Shown here piece by piece: positions 19,901 through 28,750 of a stretch of 64,000 bases of DNA. The notes below the pieces were generated by a model that was given only the letters and a program-made list of their open reading frames with translations, was not told the DNA's origin and ran no database searches. Every line of letters begins with the position of its first letter. The first letter of the stretch is position 1. The DNA is from CAYVQU01 sp964453155 (lineage in GTDB: Bacteria > Chloroflexota > Anaerolineae > Anaerolineales > UBA11858). The DNA lies in contig CAYVQU010000005.1 of assembly GCA_964453155.1 (NCBI GenBank), forward strand, positions 7,167 through 71,166, written 5' to 3'. A program made the translations under genes and the position numbers.

Positions 19901-22264
19901 CTCGAGTTTGTCGGCATTATCATCCCAATACATCTCGAAATTGAGTCCGCCCTGATAGATGCCACCATAGGGGTCGTAGCCGTCCATGCGGAGGGGTAAG
20001 CCATCATCCCAAGAGGTTTCATTAGCAGGCGCCGCACCAGAGATCGCAATTGCTCCCGAGCCCGTCGGTAGCGAAAATCTCAGGGTATAGGTTTCACCTT
20101 CTTCAATGGCAACCCCTGAAGAAACCGGAATCTGAAAAGCTGCGCCGCGCGAATCCATTTCTGGCCCAAAATCCGAGACAATTTCATGGCTTAGAATTTC
20201 TTGGCCACCCGGGTCTTGTAAAACAATGGTCAGGGTTTGATCACTGGCTGCAAGGGCCGGAAGATCGGCCGACATTTGAGCCGAAAATCCAGTCAGAATG
20301 CCGGATTCAGAGGTGGTGAACTCAACGGGGTAGGGCAACAGGGTATTGTCGATACAGTGGCTCAACACTGAAAGCTCCTGGCTCACTTGAGCATCAATGG
20401 CCTGGAAGTGTAAAGTCACCGGGGGACAAATTTCCACCGCCCCGTATCCTGATGGAGCCTCTAAATTAAAATAGAAAGTCTCACCTTGTGGCAGGATAAT
20501 TCCCTCGTCAAAGTCAATCTGTGTACGAGTTTCATTTATTACCGCAGCCGCCGTGATGACTGCCGTGGTTCGGGGTTCGGTCCCCATTGGATCAACGGTA
20601 ATCGAAATTGGAATTTCCAGGCTATCGACTTTGGCTTGATCGACGATATGCGGGATTTCGATTGTTTTTAGTTCACCGTCAGCCAAAGCCGTAAAGCGGA
20701 GATCAAATGGGCGGCCGGTCGAAATGGTTAGATCAGTTGGGAATGACAGGGGTTGGTTGTATGGACCTTCAGCAGTTTCAATCCCTAAATTGACTGGCCC
20801 AGCCATATTTTGGAACAACCAGCGAGTAGCTTCAACTCGAGTGTGAGGGCGGGTATATATCTGAGAAAATGCAAATGCCCAGGCCGCGGTCAGCACCAAG
20901 ACCAGCCCCCCAACCAATAAAATCATACTCTGGGAAACCTTCCATCTGAAACTTGATTCCTGATTCCTGACATCAGTTATATAATCCCAAAGGCGAATAA
21001 GCCCCCAGGCGGCGAAAATAGCCAACAAGGGATAAATCGGCAGTTGGTACCGCATCGTGCTGTTCCACTGCAGGGATTGCCAGACAAAATAAACTGCTGT
21101 CCAGCCCCAAATGATGGCATGTTGCTTCCATTCCCCCTTAAGCATCCGCCAGCCCATTCCCAAAAATCCAGCCCAGGCGGTGATACCCAGTGGAATACCC
21201 AACCCCCAAATGACCATGTTTTGCAAGGAGAACCACGCCGGACGGCGCGCCCACTGCAGGGCCGGCGGAAAATCGACATCCCCGCCAGTTTGGGCCTTGA
21301 GCGTACTCAATGTCTCAATCCAATGGGGATTTGGTTTGAACCCAAAAAATCCCGGACCAGTGAAGGCGTAGGGTTGGAAGATCCGAAACGAAATCAGACT
21401 AACCAATCCAGCGAAAACCAAGGACAACAGAATTTGCCCGGCCTGATTACGCTGCTCAGCTGGTGGCAGCGATAGAAGATAAATCACCGCCGCACCCGGC
21501 AGAATCACCGCGATCGGCGCGGCATTAATTTTAGAGGCGACTGCCATCCCGAGTACGATCCCAAACAGGATGCTGGGCCAGAGAATGGGGTTAGCCCAAA
21601 AACGAATTTTGGATTGTGGGGTATCGGGTGTGGAGGTTTCTTCGACTGGGTTGTTCACTGGATCAGCAGAAGACTTCCAACTTCCCACTTTCCACAACCC
21701 ACTAATCTCCACCGCAAAATACATCGCCACGATCATAAAGAAGTTGGTAAACGTATCTACAGTGAAAAAATGGGACTGCTGGATGGGTAATACTGAAAAG
21801 GCTGCAAACGCGGCCGCCAATACCCCAACCCGCCGGTCAAATAACCGAGTTGCGATCAAATAGACAAACCAGACCACCAGTAAATCCGACAAAGCTGATA
21901 AGCCGCGGCCGACCAAATACACCTGGCTGTACCCGGTTTGCCCCAACCACTCGGCCACATACCGGACAATGAAAATTGGGAAGGTCCCGTACACAAAAAA
22001 TGTATAACCGCGATTATTGGGATTTAGGGATGAATTGGCCGTATCAAAGAAATCGCCCAATTGCTCAACCGGTAGCAACGCGGCTTCGACCATTGTCAGG
22101 AACCGCTCATCGGGATGCAGGTGTTGATCAATATCCCAATCTAGACCGACCAACCGTAAATAAGCCCCCGCGATCAAGATATAAATCAAGATAAGGGCGG
22201 TCAACAACGACTGCCAGGTTTTCTTCTTTTTTTCAGACTTAGTCGTATTCGTTTTGTTTGTCAT
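16892..22264 (-). CDS. Giant fusion: GT39-like glycosyltransferase + DUF2298 domain
   Basis: A protein of 1790 aa. The N-terminal ~430 residues look like a GT-C/GT39 enzyme: one membrane helix, then LDWDIDQHLHPDERFLTMVE with the expected acidic residues, then more helices. Residues ~480-950 form a soluble beta-rich region, presumably outside the cell. From ~970 a complete DUF2298 domain follows (ALPGLSDRGYPLARITGL, GGEKPMDFSYFNAVLKS, GGYINYYYYGFVLVG, MNTVFKFYFHTWTLF), homologous to the separate protein downstream. The ATG at 22264 begins 3 nt after the stop of the next upstream gene. A GTGGGTG heptamer tract encodes a His/Pro/Thr loop in the DUF2298 part. It is probably a lipid-linked-sugar transferase for surface glycans; the reaction is unknown. 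Confidence 0.85.
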   Translation of the reverse strand: MTNKTNTTKSEKKKKTWQSLLTALILIYILIAGAYLRLVGLDWDIDQHLHPDERFLTMVEAALLPVEQLGDFFDTANSSLNPNNRGYTFFVYGTFPIFIVRYVAEWLGQTGYSQVYLVGRGLSALSDLLVVWFVYLIATRLFDRRVGVLAAAFAAFSVLPIQQSHFFTVDTFTNFFMIVAMYFAVEISGLWKVGSWKSSADPVNNPVEETSTPDTPQSKIRFWANPILWPSILFGIVLGMAVASKINAAPIAVILPGAAVIYLLSLPPAEQRNQAGQILLSLVFAGLVSLISFRIFQPYAFTGPGFFGFKPNPHWIETLSTLKAQTGGDVDFPPALQWARRPAWFSLQNMVIWGLGIPLGITAWAGFLGMGWRMLKGEWKQHAIIWGWTAVYFVWQSLQWNSTMRYQLPIYPLLAIFAAWGLIRLWDYITDVRNQESSFRWKVSQSMILLVGGLVLVLTAAWAFAFSQIYTRPHTRVEATRWLFQNMAGPVNLGIETAEGPYNQPLSFPTDLTISTGRPFDLRFTALADGELKTIEIPHIVDQAKVDSLEIPISITVDPMGTEPRTTAVITAAAVINETRTQIDFDEGIILPQGETFYFNLEAPSGYGAVEICPPVTLHFQAIDAQVSQELSVLSHCIDNTLLPYPVEFTTSESGILTGFSAQMSADLPALAASDQTLTIVLQDPGGQEILSHEIVSDFGPEMDSRGAAFQIPVSSGVAIEEGETYTLRFSLPTGSGAIAISGAAPANETSWDDGLPLRMDGYDPYGGIYQGGLNFEMYWDDNADKLERFVITLDQADYLLITSSRQWGTTTRVPERHPLTTEYYDRLMGCPSTNTIEWCYTVAEPGMFGGDLGFELIEVFQSNPSIGNFEINDQFSEEAFTVYDHPKVFVFQKSADFDVEQVREILGAIDLSKVIRVTPKQADSHPGNLLLPSGRLAEQRAGGTWSDYFSYQAPHNRFQILGVIVWYLAMGLVGLITYPLIRFALPGLSDRGYPLARITGLLILSGTVWLLGSARIPFSRITIGFVLLIMAALGGYLAFLQRDELKSEWTNQRKYFLLVEGLIFTFFVVGLLIRFGNPDLWHPWKGGEKPMDFSYFNAVLKSTSFPPYDPWFAGGYINYYYYGFVLVGVLVKFLGIVPSFAYNLILPTLFTLIAIGAFSVAWNLVSPKPTTHHSPPTTHQIYGGLTAALTMALLGNLGILQMFAQGFQKNVAPGGDLSAGNFFVRIFWTFTGFFKTITGNTLPIRMDEWYWNPSRVISHEHGSPITEFPFFTFLYADLHAHLIALPVALLVVAWVVAVVRGRFWQREGRRSFWQIGTGLVIGGLAIGALYPINLSDIYTYLPLGIVAVGYAAWNAVKISNDGIDTNRFRLLTQRWKFIIFGVIGLAGLTFLIYRPYWNWYGQGYSEIKVWWGTHTPFSEYFAHWGVFLFILVSWMVSETLDWMATTPVSALRKLEPYRGLIWSLLALVGFIVLVLSVPLYPDGLPDGNPPVFLGIHIAWVVFPLAVWAGALLFRPGNSESKKLVLFFIGTGLVLTLMVETVVVSGDIGRMNTVFKFYFHTWTLFAVSSGAALVWLWQAWHKWDLRWRTIWQIALGFFIFSAALYPLLGSVAKISDRMDKDAPLTLDGMTYMKYATYHDEGAELDMSQDYAAIRWLQDHVEGSPIIVEANSVEYRWGTRYTIYTGLPSVVGWNWHQRQQRTITPHDWVFERVDAIHEFYQTEDLEWTQDFLNRYEVSYIIFGQLEQAKYPGPGLEKFESQDGILWNEVFRAQDTVIYETIWSDNVLTPNP
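18725..18759. repeat. Heptanucleotide tandem repeat (GTGGGTG)x5 inside a gene
   Basis: Five adjacent heptamers (GTGAGTG, GTGGGTG, GAGAGTG, GTGGGTG, GTGGGTT) lie in the coding region of the giant fusion gene, where on the minus strand they encode a low-complexity His/Pro/Thr loop between membrane helices. Confidence 0.85.
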
Positions 22265-22267
22265 AAG

Positions 22268-24436
22268 TTAAGGTTGTGTGGCCGGTACAGAGAACATGAA
22301 AAAATCACGACCAACAGATTGGGATTCATATAAACGCAATGTGCCCGTGGGATACAGTTCTTGCAAACGCAGAATATTTTCCGTATCATCGGGTTTCACT
22401 AAAAATAATTTCGGGCGGGTATCATCCAAGGTGTTAGGAATATCTTCTCCCCAGAGAGCAAAATCGCGGTGAGGATAACCGGCGCGAATTCCAACCAGAC
22501 GCGTATCGACCCAATGGGGATAGGGCACCACCCAGGCACTATCCTCAGCCCCAGCTGTATCTGTAAATTGACGGATGATGGCCCCCATTTCGGATGTATT
22601 CCAGGCGTTCTGGCGAAATTGCTGGTCAAATTGGTTGAAAAATAAATCGTAGTTTTGGGACGCCGACCAGGCCAAGAAAATGATCCCCAGCCCCCAGGCC
22701 AGCCATTTCCCAGCCGGAGCCAATTGACTCCGTTTGAGGCTGGTGAGCAGGCCATCAAAAGCTAACCCCACGATGATAAAAACCGGAATCAATGCACCCC
22801 CCGTGCGGTTCAAAGATGGATTTTCAGATGGGAAGGCCAATGACAATACCGAAGGCATCATCAATAGCGGAATCGAGAGCAAAAGGAAGATATCAACCCA
22901 ATTTCGCTGCCGAACATAGCGGGTCACCAAGAGAACAACCCCAAAGAAGAGAAATGCCGCCGAAACGATACCCAATGCCGGGCGATAGGGCACCGAATGG
23001 ACCCACACCTGACCGTTATCCCAGAAGAACATGATCAGCGCTTTCCATAAATTTGAGAAAAAGATGCTGATCGGGTTCCCCGGAAAAGCAGTCTCGACCT
23101 GCCCCATGCGGGTCATCATCCGGTAACTGAACATGCCAGGATTGGAAAGGGCATAACGCAACAGGGGCAAGAAAACCACCAATGAAGTTGCACCGGTCAT
23201 GACCAACCCCCACAGTGCCGCTAAACGGACCGCCTGTTCCCGCCGGTGGAGCAAATACAAAAGCACACCTAACATCAGCACAATGGGAACAAAACGATAG
23301 GGGCTATAACCGTGCAACCCCAGCCCAACAAAAATCCCAGCCAGGAGAAAGTCATTGCGGCTTTGCCGCCGCAGACCTCTGATGAAGAAATACAGGGCCG
23401 GAGCCGTAAAAGTTGGGTAAAGCGTAAAACGTAGGGCAACCCGGGAGATCACATTCGGCCAATAGGCAATTCCGGCAAAGAACATCGCCAGCAATCCAAC
23501 CCGGCGGTTGGCAATTTCCTTTCCAAGCAAGTATATGAAAGGAATGGTCAATAGCCCACTTAGGACCGTTCCTAATTTCAAACTCAAAAACGACAACCCG
23601 GTGTTGAAAACGATGGCCATCGTCGCGGTTAGGTACATCTGGAAAGCTTCGCGGCCGGTGTTTCGGGGGAAGAAAATACGGGTTTGTCCTGCCAGCAGTT
23701 CACCGACATCGTTCAGCTTTTCGGCGTGATCGCTGAACATCTCCGCGGGAATTTGGTCGAGGTGATAGAACCGATAAAAGGCAGCGATCCCAAAAACGGC
23801 CAAAACCAATAAAGTCCAGGGAGAAAATTGAATTCCATGGGCCTTAAAATTTGCCCAGGCGCTTGAAATTCGGGTTGCGAACGGCGGTGCATGGGAGTCG
23901 ATCTGCCAAAAAGCACTCAAAAATGCAATCAGTCCAAATACCCACAAGGTTACATTTGTGACAGAAAAATGATTGTCCCCAAACATGAGAAATGCCACGA
24001 TCAGTAAGGGAAAACTCAGCCACAAACCAATGGCACGGAACCGGAATTGCGATCCGGTTTTCGTCTCGCTGGGCAAGGTCGGTAGGGTCCACTCCTGGCG
24101 CAGATTCGCATACACCAACCAGGCCGCCGCCAGCAAATAGAAAATGATCCCGACCATACTCGAACGTCCTGGCGGCTCGAGGGCGCGTTGGGCCACAGTT
24201 CCTAACCCCAAAATTAAGAACATCCGGGCGACAACAGCCAACCCCTTCAACGGAAAAGTCGGAGTGACAATAGCGGCTTGGTCTGGAGGAGTTGCTTCAA
24301 CCACCGAAGCTACAGATTGATCTACTTGGGGGTGAAATTCAGCTTCAGTGGATTCAGCCGGGGGAATTTGGATTGTCTCACCCCGCCAGAAGAAAATTTT
24401 CGATTTAACGTAGTCTAAGACGCTGGGTTCATTCAT
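22268..24436 (-). CDS. GT39-family-like membrane glycosyltransferase
   Basis: About 722 aa. A soluble N-terminal stretch precedes three or four helices. A GT-C core then begins with FYRFYHLDQIPAEMFSDHAEKLNDVGELL, which carries acidic residues in the first large loop, and about nine further helices follow. The C-terminal ~180 aa are predicted to be extracytoplasmic. The ATG at 24436 has GGGGA 5 nt upstream, so it is preferred over the TTG at 24448. It is the first of four consecutive giant membrane-protein genes on this strand and probably adds sugars from polyprenyl carriers. Confidence 0.8.
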   Translation of the reverse strand: MNEPSVLDYVKSKIFFWRGETIQIPPAESTEAEFHPQVDQSVASVVEATPPDQAAIVTPTFPLKGLAVVARMFLILGLGTVAQRALEPPGRSSMVGIIFYLLAAAWLVYANLRQEWTLPTLPSETKTGSQFRFRAIGLWLSFPLLIVAFLMFGDNHFSVTNVTLWVFGLIAFLSAFWQIDSHAPPFATRISSAWANFKAHGIQFSPWTLLVLAVFGIAAFYRFYHLDQIPAEMFSDHAEKLNDVGELLAGQTRIFFPRNTGREAFQMYLTATMAIVFNTGLSFLSLKLGTVLSGLLTIPFIYLLGKEIANRRVGLLAMFFAGIAYWPNVISRVALRFTLYPTFTAPALYFFIRGLRRQSRNDFLLAGIFVGLGLHGYSPYRFVPIVLMLGVLLYLLHRREQAVRLAALWGLVMTGATSLVVFLPLLRYALSNPGMFSYRMMTRMGQVETAFPGNPISIFFSNLWKALIMFFWDNGQVWVHSVPYRPALGIVSAAFLFFGVVLLVTRYVRQRNWVDIFLLLSIPLLMMPSVLSLAFPSENPSLNRTGGALIPVFIIVGLAFDGLLTSLKRSQLAPAGKWLAWGLGIIFLAWSASQNYDLFFNQFDQQFRQNAWNTSEMGAIIRQFTDTAGAEDSAWVVPYPHWVDTRLVGIRAGYPHRDFALWGEDIPNTLDDTRPKLFLVKPDDTENILRLQELYPTGTLRLYESQSVGRDFFMFSVPATQP

Positions 24437-24487
24437 AACAGTCCCCAATGATATCGCAAACTAGGAGAGTGGGCAAATTTGCAAAAA

Positions 24488-25288
24488 CTAGATTTTTCGA
24501 GTGATGTAAAAAGTATAAGCTCCAGCTTCGTTGGGCACTGGTTCATCATAAAAAGATTGAACCAACTGTCGGGTGAAGGCCAGATTCCAAGATGTTGAGC
24601 TCAGTATCCAGTTGCCGGTCAACAATTTCGCCACCCAAGCTGGAAGCCCCCAATAGTGACCCCATTCCAGAGTCTTGAGTGCGGCTGGAGAGAAATAGTG
24701 CCACCACTGCTCGATTTTGAATCCAGCCGCCTGCAACCGGGCTTCCCATTTTTCAGGATCATCACAATGATGGTGGCGGGAGATCTTATTGAAGAAGGCG
24801 CGATAGACATTTCCGAGGAATTTTAAACCGACCCGATCCAGCCCGCGCCCGATAGAGAGCGTCGGCAGAAAATTGTGGTTAGGAACACAAAAAATGAAGG
24901 GGGCGCCCGGTTTGAGGACGCGCGCCGCTTCAACCAGAACCGCATCGAGATGAGGGATATGCTCCAACACCGAATTGCTGACCGCGCTGGCAAAATATTC
25001 ATCGGCGAAGGGCAGCGCGGCTCCGTCGGATTGGGCCAACCCATCATAGGCCGCGCGTTCACCCGCTTCTACCAGCGGAGTCCACCAGGGGTCTACGCCG
25101 ACTTCCAATTTCCGTTCAAAGGTTAGGTCTGCAAAATGTCCATCGCCACACCCGAGATCAAGTGTCGGGGCAGGTAGGTCAATATCATCATAAAACTTGG
25201 CTTCAACCGCGCGCAATAATCCCCGAAAGTAGGGTAAGGATGAAATTTGGTTCCAAAGATGGTCTTTAGACGGGTTCATCAGTTTCAT
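24488..25288 (-). CDS. SAM-dependent methyltransferase (type 11)
   Basis: Soluble class I methyltransferase, 266 aa. The SAM-binding motif I is LDLGCGDGHFADL, followed by an acidic residue in LEVGVDPWW and motif SNSVLEHIPHLDAVLVEAARVLKPGAPFIF. Its start codon overlaps the stop of the GT4 gene in an ATGA, indicating coupling. In a glycan-assembly cluster it may methylate a sugar or a lipid carrier; the substrate is not evident. An unrelated quinone or sterol methylation role cannot be excluded. Confidence 0.88.
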   Translation of the reverse strand: MKLMNPSKDHLWNQISSLPYFRGLLRAVEAKFYDDIDLPAPTLDLGCGDGHFADLTFERKLEVGVDPWWTPLVEAGERAAYDGLAQSDGAALPFADEYFASAVSNSVLEHIPHLDAVLVEAARVLKPGAPFIFCVPNHNFLPTLSIGRGLDRVGLKFLGNVYRAFFNKISRHHHCDDPEKWEARLQAAGFKIEQWWHYFSPAALKTLEWGHYWGLPAWVAKLLTGNWILSSTSWNLAFTRQLVQSFYDEPVPNEAGAYTFYITRKI

Positions 25289-26448
25289 TGTAATTTGATT
25301 AACAATTCCTGATACAAGGCTTCATACGCGGCCGCGTTGGTTTGGGGATCAAATTTCTCTGCAACCGCGGCAGGATCACCGGCATAAATTCCAGGATGAT
25401 CGAAAATTTTGAGGAGGGCTTCAGCCAAAGCGGGGGCATCTCCAATGGGCACCACCTCCCCCATCCCGGTCATTTGGGGTGGTTGCCGAACCCCGGGTAA
25501 GTTGGAGGCCACTGTGGGAACCCCGTTCATCATGGCTTCGATCTGAACCAGGCCAAAGGTTTCGGTCGAATTCAAACTGGGGACCACCAACACATCCAGG
25601 TTGGGGTAAAACGCGGCAATTTCTTCGAGAGAAAGATTGCCAACGAATTTCCACTGGCCGCGCGCCTGATATTTTTTTATGATTGGCAACAAGCGTTCCA
25701 GATAGACTTCTTCTTTCCAGACGCCCTGATATTGACCAGCGTAAATTACCATCGCATCCGGATAGCGTTCCAAAACTGCAGGGAGCGCGTCGAGTAATAT
25801 TTCGACGCCTTTTTCGGCCGCAAACCGCGTAGCCATCCCGATGACGGGTTTTTTACTATCCGGATTATGTTCTTGCTTGAATTCTACAATTTTCTCGCCG
25901 GTGGTCTGGGGCAATTCCACCGGGGGATGGATCACACGGACTTTATCGGCAAACCGCCGCAAATAGGGGGAGTGATCGGCAAAATCACGGGTATAGGCCC
26001 CAATATTATGGGCAAAATAGCCAGCCAGATCATTCATCCGCAGCACAACTTGATTCACAAACCGATTGAAGAGTCCCTCAGGGAGCAGCAGGTCACTGTG
26101 ATAGGAAATCACAGTCGGTTTTCGCAGCAATCGCCCTCGCAGTGCAACACCAGCAGCATCAAATTGGGGCAGATGCAGGTGGATGACATCGTGGGCCAGC
26201 ACTTCTTTCCAAGCCTGAATCCCAAATGTCGGCATTATGACGCCTTTGCTAACTCGGAACCAAACCGGAACGCGCACAATCCGCACGCCATCCACAAATT
26301 CTTCCGGCGGTAAATCTTTTTCATACTGCGAGGTCATTACGGTGACATCATGGCCGCGTTGCGCTAATGTTTTCGCCAGACGCTCGACGTAAATTGTCAA
26401 GCCGGAAGTGTGAGGACGGTAGTAAGTTAGAACGGTAAGGATTTTCAT
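25285..26448 (-). CDS. Glycosyltransferase family 4
   Basis: Retaining GT-B glycosyltransferase, 387 aa. The N-terminal domain opens with KILTVLTYYRPHTSGLTIYVERLA. The C-terminal donor domain carries the EX7E motif in ETFGLVQIE, followed by NGVPTVASNLPG, and RFAAEKGVEILLDAL marks the nucleotide-binding region. Such enzymes add hexoses, often mannose or glucose, to lipid or polysaccharide acceptors at the cytoplasmic face. It overlaps the methyltransferase gene by 4 nt. Upstream lies a repeat-filled gap with no evident ribosome site. Confidence 0.93.
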   Translation of the reverse strand: MKILTVLTYYRPHTSGLTIYVERLAKTLAQRGHDVTVMTSQYEKDLPPEEFVDGVRIVRVPVWFRVSKGVIMPTFGIQAWKEVLAHDVIHLHLPQFDAAGVALRGRLLRKPTVISYHSDLLLPEGLFNRFVNQVVLRMNDLAGYFAHNIGAYTRDFADHSPYLRRFADKVRVIHPPVELPQTTGEKIVEFKQEHNPDSKKPVIGMATRFAAEKGVEILLDALPAVLERYPDAMVIYAGQYQGVWKEEVYLERLLPIIKKYQARGQWKFVGNLSLEEIAAFYPNLDVLVVPSLNSTETFGLVQIEAMMNGVPTVASNLPGVRQPPQMTGMGEVVPIGDAPALAEALLKIFDHPGIYAGDPAAVAEKFDPQTNAAAYEALYQELLIKLQ

Positions 26449-26492
26449 GAGGAAGTGTTAGGTTTTAAGATTCAGGAATCGGGTAGATTTTT

Positions 26493-26599
26493 GCAGTTTT
26501 CGGAAAGAATTTTGAGAAATAATACCAGCCCAAACCGAAAACTGCTTAGGCGTGGCGGTATATTTTCCTAGCTAAATTTTGAACCACAAACCGCCACGC
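26493..26599 (+). repeat. Dispersed double-hairpin element, copy A
   Basis: Hairpin 1 pairs GCAGTTTTCGG (26493-26503) with CCGAAAACTGC (26535-26545) over a 31-nt loop. Hairpin 2 pairs GCGTGGCGGT (26550-26559) with ACCGCCACGC (26590-26599) over a 30-nt loop, and 4 nt separate them. The conserved continuation CACGCACTTAGTC (26595-26607), shared exactly with copy C, supplies the stop codon of the epimerase gene. The element fills the gap between two minus-strand genes. Either hairpin might also act as a terminator, but there is no T-run. Confidence 0.88.
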
Positions 26600-26601
26600 A
26601 C

Positions 26602-27630
26602 TTAGTCAAAGAGTTCCCGATTTTGGAGAATCCAATCGAAAAGCCGCGGCATGCCATCTTCAAGGGCAACTTGGGGTTCCCAATCGAGTAGTTTTTTGAC
26701 TTTGCGGATATCAGCGATGAAAACTTTTTGATCGCCAGGGCGCCAATCTTCCCAGGAGACTGGGATGGAGCGACCCAACATTTTTTCGAGGGCAGGGCCA
26801 AATTCGGCCCAGATGGAAATGGTACTACCAGGGCCGCCGCCGATGTTGAACACTTCCCCTTTAACAAGGTTAATTTTGTCAATGGCGGCATCGTAAGCGT
26901 CGAGCAAATCATCGACGAAGAGCATATCGCGGATTTGTTTGCCATCGCCGTAAATCGAGATGGGTCTACCTAAAACGGCGGCGATCATGAGCCAGGCCAT
27001 CCAGCCCTGATCTTCGATACCAAATTGGCGGGTGCCGTAGATCGTACTCTGGCGGAAAACAACGGTGGGGAGATCATAAATCCGGGCGTAATCGCGAACA
27101 TATTGGTCACCAGCACCCTTGGAACAGCCGTAGGGGGAATGAAAATCGAGAGGATAGGTTTCCGCCATCCCCAAGGTTTGGGTGGCGTATTCGTAACGAG
27201 AAGCACGTTCGACAATTTCGACATCTTCCATCCCACCATAGACTTTATTGGTCGATGAGTAGATCACAATGGGATTACGACCTGAGAGCCGGGCAGCTTC
27301 GCAGACGTTGAAAGTACCCAGGGCGTTGTCTTCATAATCTTCACGGGGATGCAGAACCGAAGTTGTCACCGCGGTTTGTCCGGCCAGGTGGACGATGATG
27401 TCGGCTTGGCGCGCGGTGGCCGTCAAAAGGGCCGCGTTCCGCAAATCACCAACAACTAATTTGAAGGAATCCGCCCCATAGGTCGCGCTCAGCCACTCGA
27501 TATTGCGAGGACCGCCACCCCGGGAGAGATTGTCGTAGATGGTAACGGTTTCACCCCGTCCCAATAACCGGGCGACATAATTGGAACCAATAAATCCCGC
27601 CCCACCGGTAACCAGATAATGTTTTCCCAT
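26602..27630 (-). CDS. NAD-dependent epimerase/dehydratase, CDP-paratose 2-epimerase-like
   Basis: Extended short-chain dehydrogenase of 342 aa acting on a nucleotide sugar. The Rossmann motif is TGGAGFIGSNY. The SSTNKVYG segment and the catalytic SPYGCSKG (YxxxK) are followed by FRQSTIYGTRQFGIEDQGW, a combination typical of CDP-tyvelose/paratose 2-epimerase relatives, though UDP-glucose epimerases share parts of it. The ATG at 27630 has GGAG 6 nt upstream; the frame could start at a GTG at 27642. Its last codon and stop lie inside repeat copy A. It probably makes a sugar donor for the surrounding glycosyltransferases. Confidence 0.9.
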   Translation of the reverse strand: MGKHYLVTGGAGFIGSNYVARLLGRGETVTIYDNLSRGGGPRNIEWLSATYGADSFKLVVGDLRNAALLTATARQADIIVHLAGQTAVTTSVLHPREDYEDNALGTFNVCEAARLSGRNPIVIYSSTNKVYGGMEDVEIVERASRYEYATQTLGMAETYPLDFHSPYGCSKGAGDQYVRDYARIYDLPTVVFRQSTIYGTRQFGIEDQGWMAWLMIAAVLGRPISIYGDGKQIRDMLFVDDLLDAYDAAIDKINLVKGEVFNIGGGPGSTISIWAEFGPALEKMLGRSIPVSWEDWRPGDQKVFIADIRKVKKLLDWEPQVALEDGMPRLFDWILQNRELFD

Positions 27631-27745
27631 ATAAATCTCCACAATCTGTTTTCGTCAGTTTTCAAATTTCACACAAAGGCCGCTTCGCTAACAAAATCGC
27701 GAAGACGCCAAGAAAAATTATATTCTTTGCGCCTTTGCTTGAGAT

Positions 27746-28750
27746 TTATTTTTCTGTGCGTTGGGCGCGAATTTTTTGGAAGATTTGACCCAAGCTTTCA
27801 CCTTCGCGCGCCAGGGCATAACCGCCAATCACCCCGGTCAACAAGACATGAAGGAGGTGCCCTACTAAAGCGTAGGCCAGCGAGACCGAAGTCGAGATTC
27901 CAAACAAGCTGAAAGCCCCGATCCAGGCACCCTCATAAACACCGACATAACTAGGTGAAGAGGGGACCGCAATCCCCAAGCCGACGGTTGCTAACCCAAA
28001 CGCGGGCCACAGAAATTTAACCGGTTGAATAAAAGCCAATAGCAAAATATGCTGAAAAACAATCGCCAAAAACCAACTTGCCAGCATAAACCCAAATACC
28101 CGCAAGAATCGCCAAGGATCAACCAACGCATCCAAGCCAGTCAAAAATGCCTGGATTCGTTGGCGTCCCAATTTCGCCAAGATGGGCCAGCGAGAACTCA
28201 AGTTTCCGAATTGAACCAGAGCCCATTCCTGATAACGGGCTAAAAAATACAGGGCAACCAGCCCCAAAATAACACCACTCCCCACAATAACGGCGACCAA
28301 ACTGGATTGGTCGGTACCCACCACAAATGGCAGGGTTCCTAATAATAATCCGGCGGCAAAGATCATATCGAAGGCGCGTTCAATTAAGATGGTGGAGGTT
28401 ACTCGCCAAAAACCTAAGCCAGTGCGTCCCAACAAAAATGCCCGACCTAATTCACCGAGACGAAACGGCAAGACATTATTCAGAAAATATCCGGCATTGA
28501 GGGTCAAAAATACTCGCTGGAAGGACACCGCTTCCATTAAAATAGCACGCCAGGCCCAGGTCCGCAAGAAGTATGAAAACACATAAACAGGCAGGGCCAG
28601 CAGCAGGTATTCATACCGGGCCTGTTGGAGGGCGGCGACAACTTCAGCCCACTCTACGAAGGAAAAGACTACCGCCAGGGCGATCAGACTAATAGCGAGG
28701 CCGGGTAAAATTCGCCAGAAATCGCGGCGGGATTTCGTTTTTTCAGTCAT
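27746..28750 (-). CDS. YbhN/AglD-type membrane protein (lysylphosphatidylglycerol synthase TM region family)
   Basis: A protein of 334 aa with about eight membrane helices of the family PF03706, which includes the flippase-like portion of MprF and archaeal AglD. The signature block NAGYFLNNVLPFRLGELGRAFLLGR is clear, followed by ILIERAFDMIF and, near the end, AVPSSPSYVGVYEGAWIGAF. No catalytic synthase domain is attached. Relatives are linked to lipid-sugar or polyprenyl-sugar handling, which fits the adjoining glycan genes. The start overlaps the lepA stop by 8 nt, so translation is probably coupled to lepA. Confidence 0.87.
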   Translation of the reverse strand: MTEKTKSRRDFWRILPGLAISLIALAVVFSFVEWAEVVAALQQARYEYLLLALPVYVFSYFLRTWAWRAILMEAVSFQRVFLTLNAGYFLNNVLPFRLGELGRAFLLGRTGLGFWRVTSTILIERAFDMIFAAGLLLGTLPFVVGTDQSSLVAVIVGSGVILGLVALYFLARYQEWALVQFGNLSSRWPILAKLGRQRIQAFLTGLDALVDPWRFLRVFGFMLASWFLAIVFQHILLLAFIQPVKFLWPAFGLATVGLGIAVPSSPSYVGVYEGAWIGAFSLFGISTSVSLAYALVGHLLHVLLTGVIGGYALAREGESLGQIFQKIRAQRTEK

